In this document: piece by piece, positions 7,850-11,085 of the stretch
How the letters are laid out: every line of letters begins with the position of its first letter
Position numbering within the stretch: position 1 is the stretch's first letter
Source of the DNA: JBOFCO01 sp051646105
GTDB lineage: Bacteria > Pseudomonadota > Alphaproteobacteria > Rhodobacterales > Rhodobacteraceae
Length of the DNA stretch: 11,085 nt
Direction of reading: 5' to 3'
Assembly (NCBI GenBank): GCA_051646105.1
Contig: JBOFCO010000075.1
Location: 1-11,085 of the forward strand
The notes under the pieces: model-generated
Database searches by the model: none
Told to the model about the DNA's origin: nothing
What the model saw: only the letters and a program-made list of their open reading frames with translations
Translations under genes and position numbers: made by a program

Positions 7850-8575
7850 GTGAACAGCCTTGTTGCCTTTGTCGCCGGTTCCCCCCGCTCCGGGACGACG
7901 GCGCTGACCCGGATGCTGATCGAACATCCCGATGTCTTTCACGCCGGGCCGGACGAACCGGGCACGCGGGCCAATGACCGCCCCACCTTTGAAAGCGGCA
8001 TCTTCGTGCGTCTGGCCGATGACGCAGAGATTGCCCGGCGTTTCATGGCGCTCGATGGCCGCAAGCCGGTGATCCTTGAAAAAACGCCCAGCCATGTCGA
8101 GCATATCGAACGGATGCGCCGCACCTGCCCCGGCGCGCGGTTCGTGCTGACCCTGCGGTCGGGGGTGGAGGTGATGAAATCGCTGAAGGTGGCGCGAACC
8201 ACGTTCCTGAAGGATGGACAGGATTTTCGCGGAAGCTGCGGCATCTGGGATCGGGCCACGCGGGCGGTGCTGGATCAGCAGGGAAAGCCCGATGTGCTGA
8301 TTGTCCGCTACCCCGACCTGATGGCCCGGCGCGAGGCCGTCGCGGCAGAGGTGTTCGATTTCCTCGGGCTTGGCCGCGCCCATCTGGCCCATTGCCTGCG
8401 CGAAATGGACAACCCGGACAAGGAACGGGTGAAGGGCGTTGTGGGTGCAACGGTGCGGGGCGGCGCAGATGCCGCAGTCAACCGGCTTAGCCTGCGGGAA
8501 AAGCTGGTCTTTTCCCGTCTGTGCGGAAAAACCCAGCGCCGGGCCGGCTTTCAATCGGTATTTCTGCAGGGCTGA
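7850..8575 (+). CDS. PAPS-dependent sulfotransferase family protein
   Basis: This 241-residue cytoplasmic protein has the sulfotransferase P-loop fold. The 5'-phosphosulfate loop GSPRSGTT is at residues 10-17, directly after the first beta strand. The KTP element, EKTPSH, is at 77-82. The 3'-phosphate-binding pair is R103 and S111 in LRSGVEVMKSL, eight residues apart as in the family. A late RYPDLM motif precedes the C-terminal helices. Such enzymes move sulfate from PAPS to a hydroxyl or amine on sugars, lipids or small molecules; the acceptor is not evident. I chose GTG 7850 because it places the P-loop at the normal distance from the start and follows a G-run by 7 bases; a TTG at 7835 is an alternative. 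It follows the SYLF gene by 31 bases and converges with the DUF2125 gene, with 15 bases between stops. Confidence 0.85.
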   Translation: MNSLVAFVAGSPRSGTTALTRMLIEHPDVFHAGPDEPGTRANDRPTFESGIFVRLADDAEIARRFMALDGRKPVILEKTPSHVEHIERMRRTCPGARFVLTLRSGVEVMKSLKVARTTFLKDGQDFRGSCGIWDRATRAVLDQQGKPDVLIVRYPDLMARREAVAAEVFDFLGLGRAHLAHCLREMDNPDKERVKGVVGATVRGGADAAVNRLSLREKLVFSRLCGKTQRRAGFQSVFLQG

Positions 8576-8590
8576 CTTTCCGCTGCGGGA

Positions 8591-10159
8591 TTATCGCATC
8601 CGCATGCCGTTCACGGTGATGGTGCCGCTCTCTGTCGCCTCCATCTCCGAAACCATCACATCGTCGCCTTCCCCAGCCTTGAAGATCATGCCGGAACCAA
8701 GGCGGATGCCCATCAGCTCGTCCTCGGTGAACAGGCCCATCGCGGTCAGGTTTTCCAGAAGCGTATTGCCGCCTACAAGCTTCAGGTTCAGCTTTCCGAC
8801 CGGCAGGGGAACGCCCCCCACGGCATCCGGGTTGGCGGCATCGAACGTCGCCTCGCCAGTGCCGGTCAGTTCGGCACCTACCCCGGAAAGATGCAAGGCG
8901 TTCAGCTTCAGCCAGTCGACGGTCATTGGCGGATCGGGAAGGTCCTGCCCCGCGGGCCGTGTCATCCAGTCATAGGTTGACCTGCCCTTGCCCGACAGGT
9001 CCAGTTCAACATTGACCGGATCGCGTGGCAGCCGCTTTGCAGAGTCGATCCGGTCCCAGGCCTCGTCGGGCAGGCGCAGGTCGGTCAGGCGATTTATCCA
9101 GTGGAAATCGGTCGAGGTTTCGGATTTGACAATGGGCACACGGATATCGGTCAGGAACCCGGCAAACTGCCCCTCTACCGGGATCGGTATGCCGGGGCCG
9201 CTCAGGGCCATGCCCGCCGATTGCATATCCGCCAGCAGCGCAACATCCGTATCCGTGATGGCACCTGACAGTCTTGCCGACTGTGCGGCCAGCGACAGAA
9301 CCATTTCGCCCGCGCCAACCGTGTTCTGATCGATGGCCACCTTGCCCGGAATATCCATGTTCAGCGTCATTGCGCCCGTCGCCAGCCCGGACTTCAGCGT
9401 GGTATCGGGCGGAAAAGCGTCGCTGTTCCACACAGTTTCATCGAACAGGAAATCCTTCGGCATCGCCATGGCGAAGTTCAGCACAGGCGAATCGATGGCT
9501 GTATCGATGGTGAATTCGCCCTGAAAAATGGCCGGGTCGGCCTTGCGGCCCTTGACGGTGATCGCGGTCGCACGGGCTGCCAGGTCAAGGCTATGATCTG
9601 CGCCCTGCGGCCCATAAGTGTAGTCGGCCTTTACGCCGGCCAGTTTGATCGTCATGGCGGAATCGACCGGCTTGCCTGCCAGCGTCTCGCTGTCGAGGAT
9701 CACCTGCACATCCGGGGCATCGACATTCACCACCGTCAGGAAATCGGGGGCTTCCCCTTCCAGGCGAATCTTTGCACCCGGTAACAGAATGCGGCCTGTT
9801 ACTTCGCGAAGCTGTTCGTGGTTTACGCCATCCACGACAACCTCCTGCGGTGCGGAAATCTGGAACGCCGCTTCTGGGGAAATGGTGATTTCAACCCCGC
9901 CGTTCACATCGGACAGCCGTATTTCGGGGATCGGGCCGATATCCGGCGCTGTTGGCTGTGCCCCCTGAATCAGGACATCGCGCAACACGACCGCGCTTCC
10001 CTCGCGATCTACCTTGCCGACGGTCACGCCCGTATCCTCTGCCGTGATCTGCTTTTCCCAATGCGTCCAGAAGCTTTCGGCGGTGATTTCTGCCAAAAGA
10101 ACCGAAGGGCTGACCGCCGCGACAAGCGTAATGACCGATACGGCGGGAAGGTTGCGCAT
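8591..10159 (-). CDS. Secreted DUF2125-domain protein
   Basis: The 522-residue protein begins with a Sec-type signal peptide (residues 1 to about 23, ending SVLLA before EITAES), so it is probably periplasmic. The mature part consists largely of alternating beta-strand-like blocks such as VVVDGV, KIRLEGEAPDF and LNLKLVGG. There are no enzyme motifs and no cysteine that I can see. Length, composition and repeated amphipathic strands agree with DUF2125, a family I know from alphaproteobacteria, and loosely recall AsmA-like envelope proteins that may handle lipids. The function is unknown. I chose the ATG at 10159 rather than the one at 10174 because AAAGGA lies just 6 bases before it and falls inside the longer reading. 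The gene is monocistronic by layout: it converges with the sulfotransferase and is preceded by the terminator of the dehydrogenase gene. Confidence 0.82.
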   Translation of the reverse strand: MRNLPAVSVITLVAAVSPSVLLAEITAESFWTHWEKQITAEDTGVTVGKVDREGSAVVLRDVLIQGAQPTAPDIGPIPEIRLSDVNGGVEITISPEAAFQISAPQEVVVDGVNHEQLREVTGRILLPGAKIRLEGEAPDFLTVVNVDAPDVQVILDSETLAGKPVDSAMTIKLAGVKADYTYGPQGADHSLDLAARATAITVKGRKADPAIFQGEFTIDTAIDSPVLNFAMAMPKDFLFDETVWNSDAFPPDTTLKSGLATGAMTLNMDIPGKVAIDQNTVGAGEMVLSLAAQSARLSGAITDTDVALLADMQSAGMALSGPGIPIPVEGQFAGFLTDIRVPIVKSETSTDFHWINRLTDLRLPDEAWDRIDSAKRLPRDPVNVELDLSGKGRSTYDWMTRPAGQDLPDPPMTVDWLKLNALHLSGVGAELTGTGEATFDAANPDAVGGVPLPVGKLNLKLVGGNTLLENLTAMGLFTEDELMGIRLGSGMIFKAGEGDDVMVSEMEATESGTITVNGMRMR

Positions 10160-10165
10160 TCGTGA

Positions 10166-10171
10166 TCCTTT
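10166..10171 (-). promoter_or_regulatory. Ribosome-binding site deciding the DUF2125 start
   Basis: On the minus strand AAAGGA lies 6 bases before the ATG at 10159. An ATG at 10174 would place this sequence inside the coding region and has only a weak GGCAGCAG ahead of it, so the downstream start is preferred. Confidence 0.6.
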
Positions 10172-10186
10172 CATCTGCTGCCGCCC

Positions 10187-10215
10187 AGACTGGCCGCGCG
10201 GTGCCGTTGCGTCAA
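10187..10215 (-). promoter_or_regulatory. Possible promoter of the DUF2125 gene
   Basis: On the minus strand TTGACG (10210-10215, five of six -35 matches) is followed after 17 bases by CAGTCT (10187-10192), a poor -10. Transcription would begin near 10180, about 20 bases before the chosen start codon. The position right after an intrinsic terminator means a promoter is needed in this gap (10160-10263), but the -10 is weak. Confidence 0.35.
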
Positions 10216-10263
10216 CCGCGGCGAATGCGTCGTTTCACATCCTCGCGGAAAGGTTAAGGGGTG

Positions 10264-10291
10264 AAAGAAAAGGGGCGGCCAACGCCGCCCC
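10264..10291 (-). terminator. Intrinsic terminator of the dehydrogenase gene
   Basis: Read on the minus strand, GGGGCGGC, loop GTTG and GCCGCCCC form a perfect 8-base GC stem (10272-10291), followed at once by TTTTCTTT (10264-10271). It starts 25 bases after the stop codon at 10317. The T-run exists only for minus-strand transcription, so it ends the dehydrogenase transcript and separates it from the DUF2125 gene. Confidence 0.92.
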
Positions 10292-10316
10292 CCTGCCCTG
10301 TTTGTCCGATCCGGTA

Positions 10317-11085
10317 TCAGAGAACCTCTGACACCTGCACGCTGCGCCCTTCGGCCACCGATTTGAGCGCGGCCTCGGCCAGCGCAAGCGCCATCAGCCC
10401 GTCATGGCCTGTCGTGGGTGTTTCGGTTCCACCCTGAATGGCAGTCACAAAGGCCGCGATTTCATTGGCATAAGCCGCAATGTAGCGGGTCATGAAGAAA
10501 TTCAGCAGAGGAGCGGAATGGAAACCGGTCTTGTCGGCGATGGTCACACGGTTCTCGCCGTGGTTTTCGGCGGCCGCCATGCCTTCGGACCCCAGAACCT
10601 CGATCCGCTGGTCATAGCCATAGGTGGCGCGGCGGGTGTTGGTGATGATCGCCTGCCGCCCGCTGGCGGTGCGCAGGATCACGTTCACACTGTCGAAATC
10701 GCCCAGCTTGCCGATCTTCGGATCGGTCAGCACCGATGCCGCCGCCTGCACGGTTTCGACCTCTTCGCCCAGCAGCCAGCGGGCCATGTCGAAATCGTGG
10801 ATGGTCATGTCGCGAAAAATACCGCCCGAACGGGTGATGTAGTCATGCGGCGGCGCGCCGGGATCGCGGCTGGTGATCGTCACCATTTCGACCTTGCCGA
10901 TACGGCCCGCATCGATGGCCGCCTTGACCCCCATGAAGTCAGGATCGAAGCGGCGGTTGAAGCCGACCATCAGCTTGCCACCAGCCTTTTTCACGACCTT
11001 CAGACAGTCCGCCACGCGCGCCAGCGACAGGTCGACGGGCTTTTCGCAGAACACCGCCTTGCCGACCCGGACAAAACGCTCGATC
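10317..11085 (-). CDS. iolG: Gfo/Idh/MocA dehydrogenase, inositol 2-dehydrogenase-like (partial)
   Basis: The 255 visible residues are the C-terminal three quarters of an NAD(P)-dependent sugar or polyol dehydrogenase. The reading frame runs unbroken to the window edge, so the start and about 75-80 residues of the Rossmann fold, including the nucleotide-binding glycine motif, are missing. The EKP signature (CEKPVD, about 11035-11050) is intact. It is followed by GFNRRFDPDF and by DMTIHDFDMARWLLGEE, whose Asp and His match the catalytic pair of inositol dehydrogenases (D172/H176 in Bacillus IolG). The closest fit is IolG, which oxidises myo-inositol to scyllo-inosose; related scyllo-inositol or other sugar dehydrogenases cannot be excluded without the neighbours. 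The GTG at 11052-11054 is an internal valine, not a start. It is the last gene of its transcript, closed by a strong terminator. Confidence 0.85.
   Translation of the reverse strand, partial: IERFVRVGKAVFCEKPVDLSLARVADCLKVVKKAGGKLMVGFNRRFDPDFMGVKAAIDAGRIGKVEMVTITSRDPGAPPHDYITRSGGIFRDMTIHDFDMARWLLGEEVETVQAAASVLTDPKIGKLGDFDSVNVILRTASGRQAIITNTRRATYGYDQRIEVLGSEGMAAAENHGENRVTIADKTGFHSAPLLNFFMTRYIAAYANEIAAFVTAIQGGTETPTTGHDGLMALALAEAALKSVAEGRSVQVSEVL

Noticed and set aside
8576..8590. CCGCTGCGG between the sulfotransferase and DUF2125 stops as a terminator
   Set aside because: The arms are only 3 bases with no workable loop, and neither side has a T-run.
11052..11054. GTG as the start of the dehydrogenase gene
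   Set aside because: The frame continues upstream with IERFVRVGKA, the normal sequence before the EKP motif, so the gene is simply cut by the window edge.

Overview
The window looks like ordinary chromosomal core sequence from a GC-rich alphaproteobacterium, most likely Rhodobacterales (Paracoccaceae/Roseobacter type). Support for this is a non-zinc HemB of the Rhodobacter kind, a DUF2125 envelope protein, a Trp-rich membrane protein that I recall from that order as 'component of SufBCD complex', and degenerate -10 boxes behind good -35 boxes. I see no tRNA, rRNA, CRISPR array, insertion sequence, phage gene or other sign of a transferred island. No gene-free stretch exceeds 300 bases.

Layout. 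Left (1-1956, + strand): the tail of an AMP-forming acyl-CoA synthetase, a FrnE/DsbA-like thiol oxidoreductase and a Bcr/CflA-type MFS exporter. These are tightly packed, and the last two share an ATGA overlap. Centre-left (1967-6019, - strand): mfd, the transcription-repair coupling factor, preceded in the same direction by a small four-helix membrane protein of unknown function. Centre-right (6160-8575, + strand): hemB, then a promoter, a SYLF/YSC84-domain lipoprotein and a small PAPS-dependent sulfotransferase. Right (8591-11085, - strand): a secreted DUF2125 protein with its own likely promoter, then the C-terminal three quarters of a Gfo/Idh/MocA dehydrogenase resembling inositol 2-dehydrogenase, closed by a strong intrinsic terminator and cut by the window edge.

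The genes do not form one pathway. They cover housekeeping (DNA repair, tetrapyrrole synthesis), envelope proteins (SYLF lipoprotein, DUF2125, membrane protein, MFS exporter) and peripheral metabolism (acyl-CoA ligase, polyol/inositol dehydrogenase, sulfotransferase). I do not see a convincing new multi-gene system. The points most worth a second look are a hairpin overlapping the ribosome-binding site of the sulfotransferase, a promoter with an inverted repeat ahead of the SYLF gene, a possibly leaderless mfd transcript, and the uncharacterised Trp-rich membrane protein upstream of mfd.
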